Shown here in pieces: positions 27,489-36,212 of a stretch of DNA of 64,000 bases. The notes under the pieces are model-generated. The model was given only the letters and a program-made list of their open reading frames with translations, searched no databases and was not told the origin of the DNA. Origin of the DNA: Pseudaeromonas sp963677375. GTDB taxonomy: Bacteria; Pseudomonadota; Gammaproteobacteria; Enterobacterales; Aeromonadaceae. Within the stretch, counting starts at the first letter, position 1. Each line of letters begins with the position of its first letter. A program made the translations under genes and the position numbers. The stretch is from contig CAXXIF010000010.1 in the NCBI GenBank assembly GCA_963677375.2, positions 130,110-194,109 of the forward strand, in the 5' to 3' direction.

Positions 27489-30400
27489 TTACTTCAACCA
27501 GTTGCCATCGGCACCGATTTTTCCCGGACCACTCAGCACATAAGCACCGATGGAATAAGGGTTGACGGTGAAAGTCAGGCTACCGTTGCTGACCGTGACT
27601 TCACGACCGGTCACCGCATCGCGGTAGGTACCGTTCTTGATACCGGATACCGTGATGCTCTGGCTGGAGCCAGTCGCCAAACCGACCACCGCATAGCTGG
27701 TTCCGGCATCGCGCACGAAGCTCATGCCATTGCCCCACTCGTTCACATTCAGCATGGTCCCCTTCTGCAGAGCCGGAATGGCCTTGCGGATCTGGTTCAA
27801 ACGCTTGATGTGTTGATACAGCGGATTGGCCTGTAGCGCGGCACGATTGGCCAACTTGTCGCCGAAGTAGGCGCGACCGGTTTGATCCAGAGTGTCGGTG
27901 CTGCCGTTGATGTCCTCTTCCAGACCGGCTTGGAACATGACTTCTTCGCCGTAATAGAGCGCCGGAATACCGCGCACAGTCCACAACAGGTTGTAGGCCA
28001 GGGCCGCATTGGCGGGCTCACCGCCGTACCGGTATTTGAAGTCGTTATCCGGACCCACATCGTGGTTCTGGAAGAAGGTCACCAGTTGGGTCGGATCGGC
28101 GTAGGTCCAGTCAAAGTCCAGAACCCCCTTGATACCGCTGAGCGAACCCTTGGTGACGTTGTCACGGAAGGTCGAGAACAGCGGGAAGTCAAAGACCGAG
28201 AGCTTGGAGTCTCCACTCGGCTGGGACTTGCTGCTGCCGGTACGGGTGTACCACCAGGGACGGATCTCGGCTGACGCATTATCGTTGGTAATTTCAGAGC
28301 CAAAACCGGCGCCCTTCACCAAGACTTCGCCGAACACGAACAAGCCGGGCTTGTAAGCCTGCCAGTTCTGGGTATAGGTCAGTAGCTCATTACGCTCGAC
28401 ATGCTTGGCGGTATCCAGACGGATAGCATCGACACCCATATCCAGATACTTGTGGATGGCGCCATTCAGGTAATCTTTGACGTTCTGGTTTTCCGTGGCC
28501 AAATCGACGCAATCCCCTGCCATATGCTTGCGTTGCAGGGACTTCGGATTTTCCCAATCGCCACCGGACATGAAGCCATCCAGGTGATACCAGGCCGGAT
28601 CTAACCCCGCCGCATCGATACCGAAGAAGCGGTTGGCATCGAAGCCAGCCTTCGGCAACGTGGTGCCGGTCTTGGGATCGACAAACGGCGTCACCCCTTG
28701 CGGGTCGCTGTTGTGCAGCGCCTGGAACCAAGACGGTGCCACGGCGTTGTCGTTGTCATCGCGGTTAGCCGACTTGTAATCCCCCAGGTTGCCCTGATAG
28801 GGACCATTGTTGACCTGGCCCTGAGTAGCACCGGCCGGAACGTAATACTTGATGGGCAGATGATCAATCCAGACCTGATCACGAATACCGTACTGACTGG
28901 AGTGGTTGATGACCACATCCTGAATCACCTTCATCCCCTTGGCGTGAGCCGCGTTGATGAAGTCCTGATAGGTGGCATCCGGTGACTCCAGGCGAGGATC
29001 GACTTTGTACCAGTCATAGGCGTGATAACCGTGGTAGTCGAGACCGGAGCGGTTCTCTACCGGCGGCGTGACCCAGATGGCGGTGAAGCCCAGATCCTTG
29101 ATGTAGTCCAGTTGCTCGATCAAGCCCTTGAAGTCACCACGCCACTGCGGATCGCCCGCCTTGTAACGGTCACGGTTGTAGTAGTTGTTGCTGGGGTCGC
29201 CATCATTGAAGCGAGCCGTCATCACGAAGTAGATGGTCTCGCCGCGGAAATCACCACTGCTGATCTCTGGGCCTACCATATAAGTGAAGGTATTTTTGCT
29301 CTGATTATTGCTGGCATCGACCGCCAGTGTCTTCACCGTCAGATCCGCGGCAGAACCTGCAACCTTGTCCTCGGCGGTAAATGTCTGGCCGCTGTAGAGG
29401 GTGGAGCTGGTCGTGGGTTCGGTACCATCGAGGGTAAAGTAAACCTTGGGGGCCGCATCGGTATTGTCGGTCACCGTCAGTTTCACGAACTGGGTCGAGG
29501 TGTAGTAACCGGCCGCCGGATCTGCATTAACAACGGGAGCCTGAGTGTCCACTACGCCTTGCGCGGTAGCCGTCACCTGCTTGCTGGTCGCGTTGAAGCA
29601 GACCTTGTAGCTGGTATCCGCCGAGACCACATAGTCCGCCGTCGGGTAGGCTTCGGTCCAGTCACCCTTATGGTCGATCTTGAAGCGTGGATTGGTGCTG
29701 GCGGCACCGAACTGTTGGGTCGTGCAATAGAGGCCATCGCTGCCCAGCGTCATAGCCGTAGTGGCCCAGCCATTGGGGGTGCCACGGAAGTACCAGTTAT
29801 CGACCGGAGTTGCCGAGATGGTAAAAGCAAAACTCTGTTGCTGTTGATTACCGGAGGCATCCACGCTCAGGGTCTTGATGGTCAGGGTTCCTGTCGCTGG
29901 CGAGAGGATCGTTTCGCCGGCATAGAGGGTGGAACCCGTGGTTGGCGTGCTGCCATCCAGGGTGTAGTAAACCTTGGCAGCCGTATCCTGGTTGTCGCTG
30001 ACAGTCAGCTTGATGGACTGGGCCCCTGTGTAGCTACCGGCGGCTGGAGTCGTCGCAGCAACCGGTGCCTGAGTATCAGTGACCTGAGCGGCAGTCGCGG
30101 TGACCACCTTGCTGGTTGGATTGATACACACTGTGTAGCTGGTATTGGCCGCAACCACATAGTCAGCCGCGGGGTAGGCTTCTTTCCAGTCCCCATAGCG
30201 GTCAATCTTGAAGCGCGGGCTGGTACTGGCGGCGCCGAAGGTCTGATCACTGCAATATTGACCATCAGCCCGCAACACCATAGCCGTAGCCACCCAGCTA
30301 TTGGATGTGCCACGGAAGAACCATTCGTTCACGGGGGTTGGCGTGCTACTGCAACTGGCGACCGCCGTTGCGGTTACGGCATTGGTGCTGGTATTGATCG

Positions 30401-30671
30401 CGATTTGGTAACTGGTATTGGCACTGACCGTATAGTCCGCCGCCGGATAGGAAACACTCCAGTCGCCATAGCGGTCAATCTTGAAACGAGGCCCCCCCGT
30501 TGCATCACCCGAGGCAAAGCTCTGGCAGGTTTCATATTGGGTCGAGGTCACAGCCGTCATGGCGGTTGCCGCCCAACTGTTGGCTGTACCCCGGAAGTAA
30601 TAGTCCGCCATGGTTGGCAGGCTCACGCCAACGAGCAGGCAGGCACCCGCTGGCATCATCCATTTTTTCAT
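27489..30671 (-). CDS. Secreted GH13 alpha-amylase with three FRGT-type N-terminal modules
   Basis: Extracellular starch-degrading enzyme of 1060 residues. Signal peptide MKKWMMPAGACLLVGVSLPTMA. Three similar modules (about 23-110, 116-195, 290-370) each hold FRGTxNxW and PRFKIDxxGDW; two chitobiase-C-like beta domains (APVAATTPAAGSYTG..., and a second) separate them. The GH13 barrel has DVVINH, GVDAIRLDTAKH (nucleophile Asp about 753), FGEVLV (acid Glu about 782) and FFQNHD (Asp about 871). ATG 30671 has AAGGA six bases ahead; the upstream frame is not used. Probably secreted. Confidence 0.93.
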   Translation of the reverse strand: MKKWMMPAGACLLVGVSLPTMADYYFRGTANSWAATAMTAVTSTQYETCQSFASGDATGGPRFKIDRYGDWSVSYPAADYTVSANTSYQIAINTSTNAVTATAVASCSSTPTPVNEWFFRGTSNSWVATAMVLRADGQYCSDQTFGAASTSPRFKIDRYGDWKEAYPAADYVVAANTSYTVCINPTSKVVTATAAQVTDTQAPVAATTPAAGSYTGAQSIKLTVSDNQDTAAKVYYTLDGSTPTTGSTLYAGETILSPATGTLTIKTLSVDASGNQQQQSFAFTISATPVDNWYFRGTPNGWATTAMTLGSDGLYCTTQQFGAASTNPRFKIDHKGDWTEAYPTADYVVSADTSYKVCFNATSKQVTATAQGVVDTQAPVVNADPAAGYYTSTQFVKLTVTDNTDAAPKVYFTLDGTEPTTSSTLYSGQTFTAEDKVAGSAADLTVKTLAVDASNNQSKNTFTYMVGPEISSGDFRGETIYFVMTARFNDGDPSNNYYNRDRYKAGDPQWRGDFKGLIEQLDYIKDLGFTAIWVTPPVENRSGLDYHGYHAYDWYKVDPRLESPDATYQDFINAAHAKGMKVIQDVVINHSSQYGIRDQVWIDHLPIKYYVPAGATQGQVNNGPYQGNLGDYKSANRDDNDNAVAPSWFQALHNSDPQGVTPFVDPKTGTTLPKAGFDANRFFGIDAAGLDPAWYHLDGFMSGGDWENPKSLQRKHMAGDCVDLATENQNVKDYLNGAIHKYLDMGVDAIRLDTAKHVERNELLTYTQNWQAYKPGLFVFGEVLVKGAGFGSEITNDNASAEIRPWWYTRTGSSKSQPSGDSKLSVFDFPLFSTFRDNVTKGSLSGIKGVLDFDWTYADPTQLVTFFQNHDVGPDNDFKYRYGGEPANAALAYNLLWTVRGIPALYYGEEVMFQAGLEEDINGSTDTLDQTGRAYFGDKLANRAALQANPLYQHIKRLNQIRKAIPALQKGTMLNVNEWGNGMSFVRDAGTSYAVVGLATGSSQSITVSGIKNGTYRDAVTGREVTVSNGSLTFTVNPYSIGAYVLSGPGKIGADGNWLK

Positions 30672-30781
30672 GACATTTCCTTGTTGTTGTTGAACCTGTG
30701 TGGGCAAAGACGGTGGCCCGTTTTGCCTTGTTTTTTTTAGTAATGATTGAATGCACGAAGAGGTGCCGTGAAAGGCTAAAC

Positions 30782-30811
30782 CTATTACCTGCTTATTTTC
30801 TTATCTATCAA
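30782..30811 (-). promoter_or_regulatory. Possible promoter of the amylase genes
   Basis: On the minus strand TTGATA (30811-30806), 18 bases, TAATAG (30787-30782). The -35 is good, the -10 weak, and the spacing slightly long. It lies 110 bases ahead of the GH13 start. Confidence 0.4.
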
Positions 30812-30833
30812 CAGTTCTGTGATCTGTGATGAG

Positions 30834-30869
30834 GTAACCGGTTACAAAATGCGAACGGTAGCGCTTTCA
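30834..30869. promoter_or_regulatory. Two LacI-family-like operators upstream of the amylase
   Basis: GTAACCGGTTAC (30834-30845) is a perfect 12-base palindrome. TGAAAGCGCTACCG (minus strand, 30869-30856) matches the LacI/CcpA-type consensus TGnAAnCGnTnnCA at all but the last base. Two TGTGA half-sites (30818-30822, 30825-30829) adjoin. Together they suggest sugar-responsive control by a LacI-type regulator, perhaps with CRP. The rest of 30672-31032 shows no gene. Confidence 0.5.
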
Positions 30870-31032
30870 AACGAGAGGTTTTTTTATCCAATTTGATAAA
30901 AAAATACGCAAGAAACAGGTCAGAGGAGTATAGAAAACTGGCACTTTGGATGAAGCAGATAGGAGGACAAAAGGATCAGAAATGACGCCTCATCATTCCG
31001 GGGACATAGGAAGGCGACGACCGACAGGCTAC

Positions 31033-31063
31033 ATAAAGAGGCTGTTTATTACAGCCTCTTTAT
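31033..31063 (-). terminator. Hairpin terminator of the PAP2 gene
   Basis: Perfect 13-base-pair stem ATAAAGAGGCTGT/ACAGCCTCTTTAT with a five-base loop, 20 bases past the stop of the PAP2 gene. The T tract is inside the stem end (TTTAT). Confidence 0.7.
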
Positions 31064-31082
31064 GTCATCAGAATATCCGCCA

Positions 31083-31607
31083 TCAGAAGGAATAGTTGAA
31101 GGCGATGCCCTGAGCGTCATCATCCAGCAGGCTGGGATACAGGGACAATTTCTGACCACTCGGTGTAGTAAACAGATAATCAAAACCCACCGCAATTGCC
31201 GCACCGGCGATGACATCTCGCCAGTAGTGCTCATGGGCACTGACCCGGGACCAACCGACAGCGCCGGCCGCCACATAGGCTGGAGCACCATAGGTCCAGC
31301 CATAACGCATCTGCAGGTAGCCAGCACCGCTGAAGGCCAGAGCCGAATGACCCGATGGGAAGCTGTGCTCCTCACCATTGGGTCGAGTCGCATCCACGGT
31401 ATGCTTCAACACTTCAACCGAAACCACAGTGGAGCCGAGAGCATAGCCAAACTGCTTGAGCCCCTCCTGATCATCCTGATACCAGGAGAAACCCGCGGCA
31501 ATCGCGGGGATCGCATAGGCGCCGATGTCACCGTATGTTTCAAATGTGCTTTTTGCCTGGACCGGCAGCGCGACCACGCAGGTCAGCAGCAGATGGCTTG
31601 CTTTCAT
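31083..31607 (-). CDS. PAP2-family phosphatase
   Basis: 174 residues with signal peptide (VVALPVQA). All three acid-phosphatase motifs are present: KHTVDATRP, SFPSGHSALAF and SRVSAHEHYWRDV. Such proteins remove phosphate from lipids (phosphatidylglycerol phosphate, undecaprenyl pyrophosphate, lipid A) or act on other phosphoesters; the substrate cannot be told. A single hydrophobic core rather than six membrane spans favours a periplasmic, outer-membrane-leaning enzyme. AGGGAACAGGG precedes ATG 31607. Confidence 0.88.
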   Translation of the reverse strand: MKASHLLLTCVVALPVQAKSTFETYGDIGAYAIPAIAAGFSWYQDDQEGLKQFGYALGSTVVSVEVLKHTVDATRPNGEEHSFPSGHSALAFSGAGYLQMRYGWTYGAPAYVAAGAVGWSRVSAHEHYWRDVIAGAAIAVGFDYLFTTPSGQKLSLYPSLLDDDAQGIAFNYSF

Positions 31608-31773
31608 CCCTGTTCCCTATGCTTATGAAAGGCCGTTGGAAATCCTGGCCAGAAGGGTGCCTATGCTACCATCGAGAGCCGCAAAGCGGAGCGGAAAATA
31701 GCAAACCCCACGCCATAGGAAAGCCCAAGTGGGACCAAACGATGAGACGGCGACAGCCCTCCGGTGTGGATGC

Positions 31774-32775
31774 TCACGCCTGCGGTTCATACCGGTCGAG
31801 TGGCGGCGATGTCGACAAGAGATCCTGCAACCAGTGCAAGGTTGGCCCAATCCCCGCTTCGGCAGAGACCATCGAAGCCTCATGTTCGAGACTCAACATT
31901 CCCCGGTAACCGGACTGCTGCAATGCCACCAAAAAGCTGCGCCAGAACTCGGCATCATGGCCCTGCCCCGGCAGGCAATAACTCCAACTGCGGGAGCCAC
32001 TGCGCTCATCCCGCGGATCGAGCACCCCCCACATCGCTTGTTGTTCCGGATCGGCCCGCCAGTCCTTGAGGTGAACATGGAACAGAGCCGCCCCCAGCAA
32101 GCCGATGGCCCGAACCGGGTCCATACCTTGCCACCAGAAATGACTAGGGTCCAGATTGGCACCGATGGCAGGACCGCATGCCTGCCGCAGTTGCAACAAG
32201 GTTCCCGGTGAATGCACCAGAAAACCGCCGTGCATCTCCAGAGCGATCCGCACTCCGGATTCAGCCGCGAGCCGGGCAATGGAGAGCCAATAGGGAATGA
32301 GCCTGGTTTCCCATACCCAGTGCTGGTACTCGCTGTTTTCATAGGGCCAACTGACCACCGGCCAGTTCAGCTGCTGGGGAACGGCAGCGGTAGCCGGAGC
32401 TCCGCCAACGCCCGAGAAGGTAACGACCGTCTCGATCCCCAGCCGGGAAGCCAGAGCTATGGTGCGACGCAGTGTGTGATCATCGGCGGCGGCCCGCAGT
32501 GGATCTGGGTGCAGTGGATTGCCGTGACAGGAGAGCGCCGTCACTTGGACACCGGCATCTTGGAACTGCTGTGACCAGCGCCGATAGGCCTTGGGTGTGG
32601 TGAGCAGCCGCTCCAGTGGGCAGTGAATCGCACCAGGATAGCCACCGGTACCCAGCTCCAGATGAGCGATGGCGTGCTCACGAGCGTAACGCAGCACATG
32701 AGCCAGAGGATAGGCATTGAAGGCGGCGCTGAAAAAACCCCAGCGCCAATCAGATACGACAGGCGATACTGGCAT
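31774..32775 (-). CDS. Sugar phosphate isomerase/epimerase (xylose isomerase-like TIM barrel)
   Basis: 333 residues. Features of the AP-endonuclease-2/xylose-isomerase barrel: DWRWGFFSAAFNAYPL, LELGTGGYPGAIHCPLERL, VTALSCHGNPLHPD, VRIALEMHGGFLVHSPG (metal Glu), IGANLDPSHFWWQGMDP (Asp/His) and LFHVHLKDWRADPE. Related enzymes isomerise or epimerise sugars or inositols; substrate unknown. It starts seven bases after the PAS-GGDEF-EAL gene, so the two are probably cotranscribed, although no functional link is obvious. Confidence 0.85.
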   Translation of the reverse strand: MPVSPVVSDWRWGFFSAAFNAYPLAHVLRYAREHAIAHLELGTGGYPGAIHCPLERLLTTPKAYRRWSQQFQDAGVQVTALSCHGNPLHPDPLRAAADDHTLRRTIALASRLGIETVVTFSGVGGAPATAAVPQQLNWPVVSWPYENSEYQHWVWETRLIPYWLSIARLAAESGVRIALEMHGGFLVHSPGTLLQLRQACGPAIGANLDPSHFWWQGMDPVRAIGLLGAALFHVHLKDWRADPEQQAMWGVLDPRDERSGSRSWSYCLPGQGHDAEFWRSFLVALQQSGYRGMLSLEHEASMVSAEAGIGPTLHWLQDLLSTSPPLDRYEPQA

Positions 32776-32782
32776 GAGGCTC

Positions 32783-34570
32783 TCAGGCCACCCCGCGGAT
32801 ATTGCCTAAAAAGTGCATCAGCTCATCGGCCGGTAGCGGGCGGGAGAAATGGTAGCCTTGCACCACCTCAACCCCCAGCGCCTCGACAAATTCCAGCTCC
32901 TGCTCGTTCTCTACCCCTTCGGCCACCAGACTCAGTGACAGGGAGCGAGCCAACTGGATGATCGCCTTGACGATCTGCTGGTTGTCCTGTTGCTGGTGAA
33001 TATTGGTCACAAAGCTGCGATCAATCTTCAGGGTATCGAGGGGAAAGCGGCTGAGGTAACCCAGATTGGAGTAGCCGGTTCCGAAGTCATCGATGCTGAT
33101 CTTGACCCCCAGTTGCCGTAGCTGTTCAAAGTAACGCCGTACCGGTGTCGCCCCCTCCATCACCACACCTTCCGTCAACTCCAGCTCCAGGCGTGAGCCG
33201 GGATATCCCAGCCGCGCCATGCGGCTGATCAGGCGCGGGACAAAATCATGCTGATGCACCTGAATGGCCGACATATTGACCGCAATCGGCAACAGCGGGA
33301 GCCCCTGCCGCTGCCAGGCCAGATTCTGTTTCATGGCCTGCTCCAGCACCCAGTCGCCGATGTCCAGGATCAGCCGGGATTGCTCGGCCACCGGAATAAA
33401 CTGATCCGGCGGAACCGAGCCCAATTCGGCATTAGTCCAGCGTAACAGCACCTCCATGCCGACCATCTCATGGCTGCCCGCCAGGATCTTCGGCTGATAA
33501 TGCAGACTGAACTCCTCGCGGCGGATCGCATCCTTCAGATGTTGTTCAATACCGATGCGGCGCAAATTGTCCTGCCCCATTCGTAAATTGAATTCCACCA
33601 TCCGGCTCTTACCGTGGGTCTTGGCATAGTACATGGCCATGTCGGCATTACGGATCAGGGTATCGTAATCCTGGCCGTCTTCCGGGTAAGTACTCATGCC
33701 AATGCTACAGGAGATCGCAAACTCCACCTCGTTGAGGGTGAGTGGCACCTCGAACAGATGGCGCAGTTGCTGCCCAGCCCGAATGGCCGCCAGCCGATTG
33801 GGCTGCTGTCCCAGCACCACGACAAACTCGTCACCGCCAAATCGCCCCAGCGCATCATCAGGACCGATGAAGCCCTCCAGACGTTCAGCTATCAATTTTA
33901 GAATGGCGTCGCCGACCCCATGACCACGGGCATCGTTCAGATCCTTGAAGTTATCCAGATCGATGAAAAATAGCGCCACGCATTGGTGAGTCAGCTGCGC
34001 TCGTTGCAATATAACGTCAAAATTGGCCGCCAAGGCCGGACGGTTGGCCAGATTGGTTAGATAATCATGGTGCGCCATATGCCGCAGCATCAACTCGGCA
34101 CGCTTGCGCTCTGTGATGTCACGGGCCAGACCGGCAGTCCCAATCACCTTGCCGCGACGGTCGAATAACGGCACTTTCACCGTTTCAGCCCAAGCCTCAC
34201 GCCCCCCCTCGCCGGTAATGGTTTCTTCCCGATGAACCTGCTGACCACTCTTCAAGACCGCCATATCATCGGCGACATAGCCATCGGCCGCTTCCCGGGT
34301 CGAGAGGTCATAATCACTCAGACCAACCAAATCCTTGGGTCGACGGCCAAAGGTTCGACCAAACTGGGCATTCACAAACAGAAAACGCGAGCGGGTATCC
34401 TTGACCCAGGTCAGGTCAGGAATGCTGTCCATCAGTGCCTGCATATGCAGCCCCAGTTGTTGCAACTGCTGGTTGCGACGCCATACCCACACCAGAGCCA
34501 GGCTCAACACTGTCAAGACAGAAAGTAGCACCACAATAATCAGGGAATCAGAATCGAAAAGCGGCCACAT
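32783..34570 (-). CDS. PAS-GGDEF-EAL membrane protein (cyclic di-GMP turnover)
   Basis: 595 residues. One membrane segment (about residues 8-30), a PAS domain (about 40-165, DSIPDLTWVKDTRSRFLFVN), a GGDEF domain with intact RFGGDEF near 245, and an EAL domain (about 340-585) with EVL in place of EAL at about 372 plus NMSAIQ, ELTEG, DDFGTGYSNL, KIDRSFV and EGVE. The metal-binding residues appear complete, so both diguanylate cyclase and phosphodiesterase activity are possible. ATG 34570 has AGGAAG upstream; the longer frame to 34642 is not needed. The 34571-34797 region has no gene. Confidence 0.93.
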   Translation of the reverse strand: MWPLFDSDSLIIVVLLSVLTVLSLALVWVWRRNQQLQQLGLHMQALMDSIPDLTWVKDTRSRFLFVNAQFGRTFGRRPKDLVGLSDYDLSTREAADGYVADDMAVLKSGQQVHREETITGEGGREAWAETVKVPLFDRRGKVIGTAGLARDITERKRAELMLRHMAHHDYLTNLANRPALAANFDVILQRAQLTHQCVALFFIDLDNFKDLNDARGHGVGDAILKLIAERLEGFIGPDDALGRFGGDEFVVVLGQQPNRLAAIRAGQQLRHLFEVPLTLNEVEFAISCSIGMSTYPEDGQDYDTLIRNADMAMYYAKTHGKSRMVEFNLRMGQDNLRRIGIEQHLKDAIRREEFSLHYQPKILAGSHEMVGMEVLLRWTNAELGSVPPDQFIPVAEQSRLILDIGDWVLEQAMKQNLAWQRQGLPLLPIAVNMSAIQVHQHDFVPRLISRMARLGYPGSRLELELTEGVVMEGATPVRRYFEQLRQLGVKISIDDFGTGYSNLGYLSRFPLDTLKIDRSFVTNIHQQQDNQQIVKAIIQLARSLSLSLVAEGVENEQELEFVEALGVEVVQGYHFSRPLPADELMHFLGNIRGVA

Positions 34571-34800
34571 ACATGCTTCCTGCTGATGTGAAATGAATAC
34601 GATCGGCACCCTGTCGGACACGACCGGCGAACCGCCGCTCATTGGCGATAAACACTCTGTCCTTATTAGAGTAGATTTGCGGGTAAAGAAACACTACCGG
34701 TGATCATTCTTCTCTCGACTTGCTGAACCCATCACGCTTCACGGGCTGTCATGCCAGCACAGCTCCCGATTAACCCTGATTTATCTCTATGAATTCACAC

Positions 34801-34820
34801 AAAAAAGCCCCGTTCGGGGC
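34801..34820 (-). terminator. Intrinsic terminator of mltA
   Basis: Minus strand: GCCCCG, TTCG-type tight loop, CGGGGC followed by six T. About 100 bases beyond the mltA stop; 34821-34920 shows no gene. Confidence 0.85.
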
Positions 34821-34920
34821 CATTTATTCATCGACGAGCAAGGCTTGGCTAGCGACTCTAACCGCTGAATCACGACTCTCGTCCGGCCCCTTGGAGGAGA
34901 ACTGTATCGAGTCGATCCAG

Positions 34921-36003
34921 TTAGCTGGAGCGATCGACCCTCATCCATTCCCGGCTGGGCGTGGTCCAGCGTTTAGGCCACAGGATGCGCAGATCCAGCG
35001 GCGACTGCAGGCGACCGGCCAGCTCATCAGCTAGATCACCATGGCCGAGAAACAGGTCGGCGCGTACCCGCCCCTTGATGGCCCCCCCTTTATCCTGGGC
35101 GATCACCACCCGAGAGAAGGGGGTCCGATCCGGCCACTGACTGCGGATCTTCAACGGCGTCCCCAAGGGGATATGCTGCGCATCCACAGCCACGCTACGA
35201 TAAGGGGTCAAGCCCGCTTTCAGCGCCATAGCACCCGGAGGTCCAACGTGAGCCTCCTCCCGTCGGTCGATGTCATAGAAGACATAGGATTCATTTTGCT
35301 GGAACAGCCAATCGGTCCGATCCGGATTCTGCTGCACCCAGCGCTTGATCGCCTGCATGCTCATCTGTTCACGGGGCACCTCTCCGGCATCAATCAACAC
35401 CCGGCCTATGGAGGTGTAACCGTGATTGTTCTTGGTGGCATAGGTCAGTTTCACCGTACTGTTATCCGGTAGTACCACCCTTCCTGAGCCCTGCACCCCC
35501 AGGCTGTACGCATCAAACTTGTCGCAATACATCAACACAGAACGCTGCAACGCCGGGGATGGCGCAGTCTCGATCTGGCGTCGCGTCAGGTAGGGAACCC
35601 CTTTACGCAGATCACTGGGGGTACCGTACACCGGATAATTAAGACGGGCCGTCGGCCGCCAACTGCAACGCAACTGGGCCTCCATATAACCGGTCAACAG
35701 GCCATCACCGCCATCCAGTTCATATTCATCAAAGTTCTGTTGGAAGAAACGAGCCGCTGCGGTTGGCGTCTTGGCGGTGCGTTGCGCCTGCCAGCATAGG
35801 CTCTGCCAGTGCATCCCCAGACGGGGGCAGGAATTCAAGAAAGCCTGCAAGGCTTCCTGCTGCTGGTGATCCTCACCAATCAGGGTCGCAGGCAGGGAGT
35901 GAACCTTGGCTCGCATCGGTACGGATGCCGGTGTCTGGGTCACGGTCGGTGACGAGGAGCAACCCGCTAACACCAACAGGCAAGCAGCTAATTTTTTGAT
36001 CAT
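34921..36003 (-). CDS. mltA: Membrane-bound lytic murein transglycosylase A
   Basis: Outer-membrane lipoprotein that cleaves peptidoglycan glycan strands with formation of 1,6-anhydromuramic acid. 360 residues; MIKKLAACLLVLAGC gives a lipobox LAGC. The MltA domain includes LTGYMEAQLRCSW and GSGRVVLPDNSTVKLTYATKN, and the C-terminal 3D domain holds VVIAQDKGGAIKGRVRADLF with the catalytic Asp region. ATG 36003 is chosen (AGGAAC ahead); an ORF extension to 36027 is not part of the gene. Divergent from the GH26 gene. Confidence 0.95.
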   Translation of the reverse strand: MIKKLAACLLVLAGCSSSPTVTQTPASVPMRAKVHSLPATLIGEDHQQQEALQAFLNSCPRLGMHWQSLCWQAQRTAKTPTAAARFFQQNFDEYELDGGDGLLTGYMEAQLRCSWRPTARLNYPVYGTPSDLRKGVPYLTRRQIETAPSPALQRSVLMYCDKFDAYSLGVQGSGRVVLPDNSTVKLTYATKNNHGYTSIGRVLIDAGEVPREQMSMQAIKRWVQQNPDRTDWLFQQNESYVFYDIDRREEAHVGPPGAMALKAGLTPYRSVAVDAQHIPLGTPLKIRSQWPDRTPFSRVVIAQDKGGAIKGRVRADLFLGHGDLADELAGRLQSPLDLRILWPKRWTTPSREWMRVDRSS

Positions 36004-36212
36004 GAACAGTTCCTGATAACAGCGCAACAGCGTGGGAAGACGCGACTACCGGGTAGCATAATCGATTTATGGACCTAGGCAGAAGCTTCCGTTTCTTTTC
36101 CTGCTGCCTGTCGAATTGTGAGCCCTCACTGAGTCTCTGCTGTTTTCGTATGACACTCTAGCTGCCTTCTACTTCACCCTATCAACCCACACTCAGATTC
36201 AAGGATGACACT

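Noticed and set aside
29022..30740. A 572-codon open frame on the plus strand opposite the GH13 amylase
   Set aside because: The minus strand encodes a complete amylase with catalytic motifs; the antisense frame has no start context or recognisable domain and reflects GC-rich codon bias.
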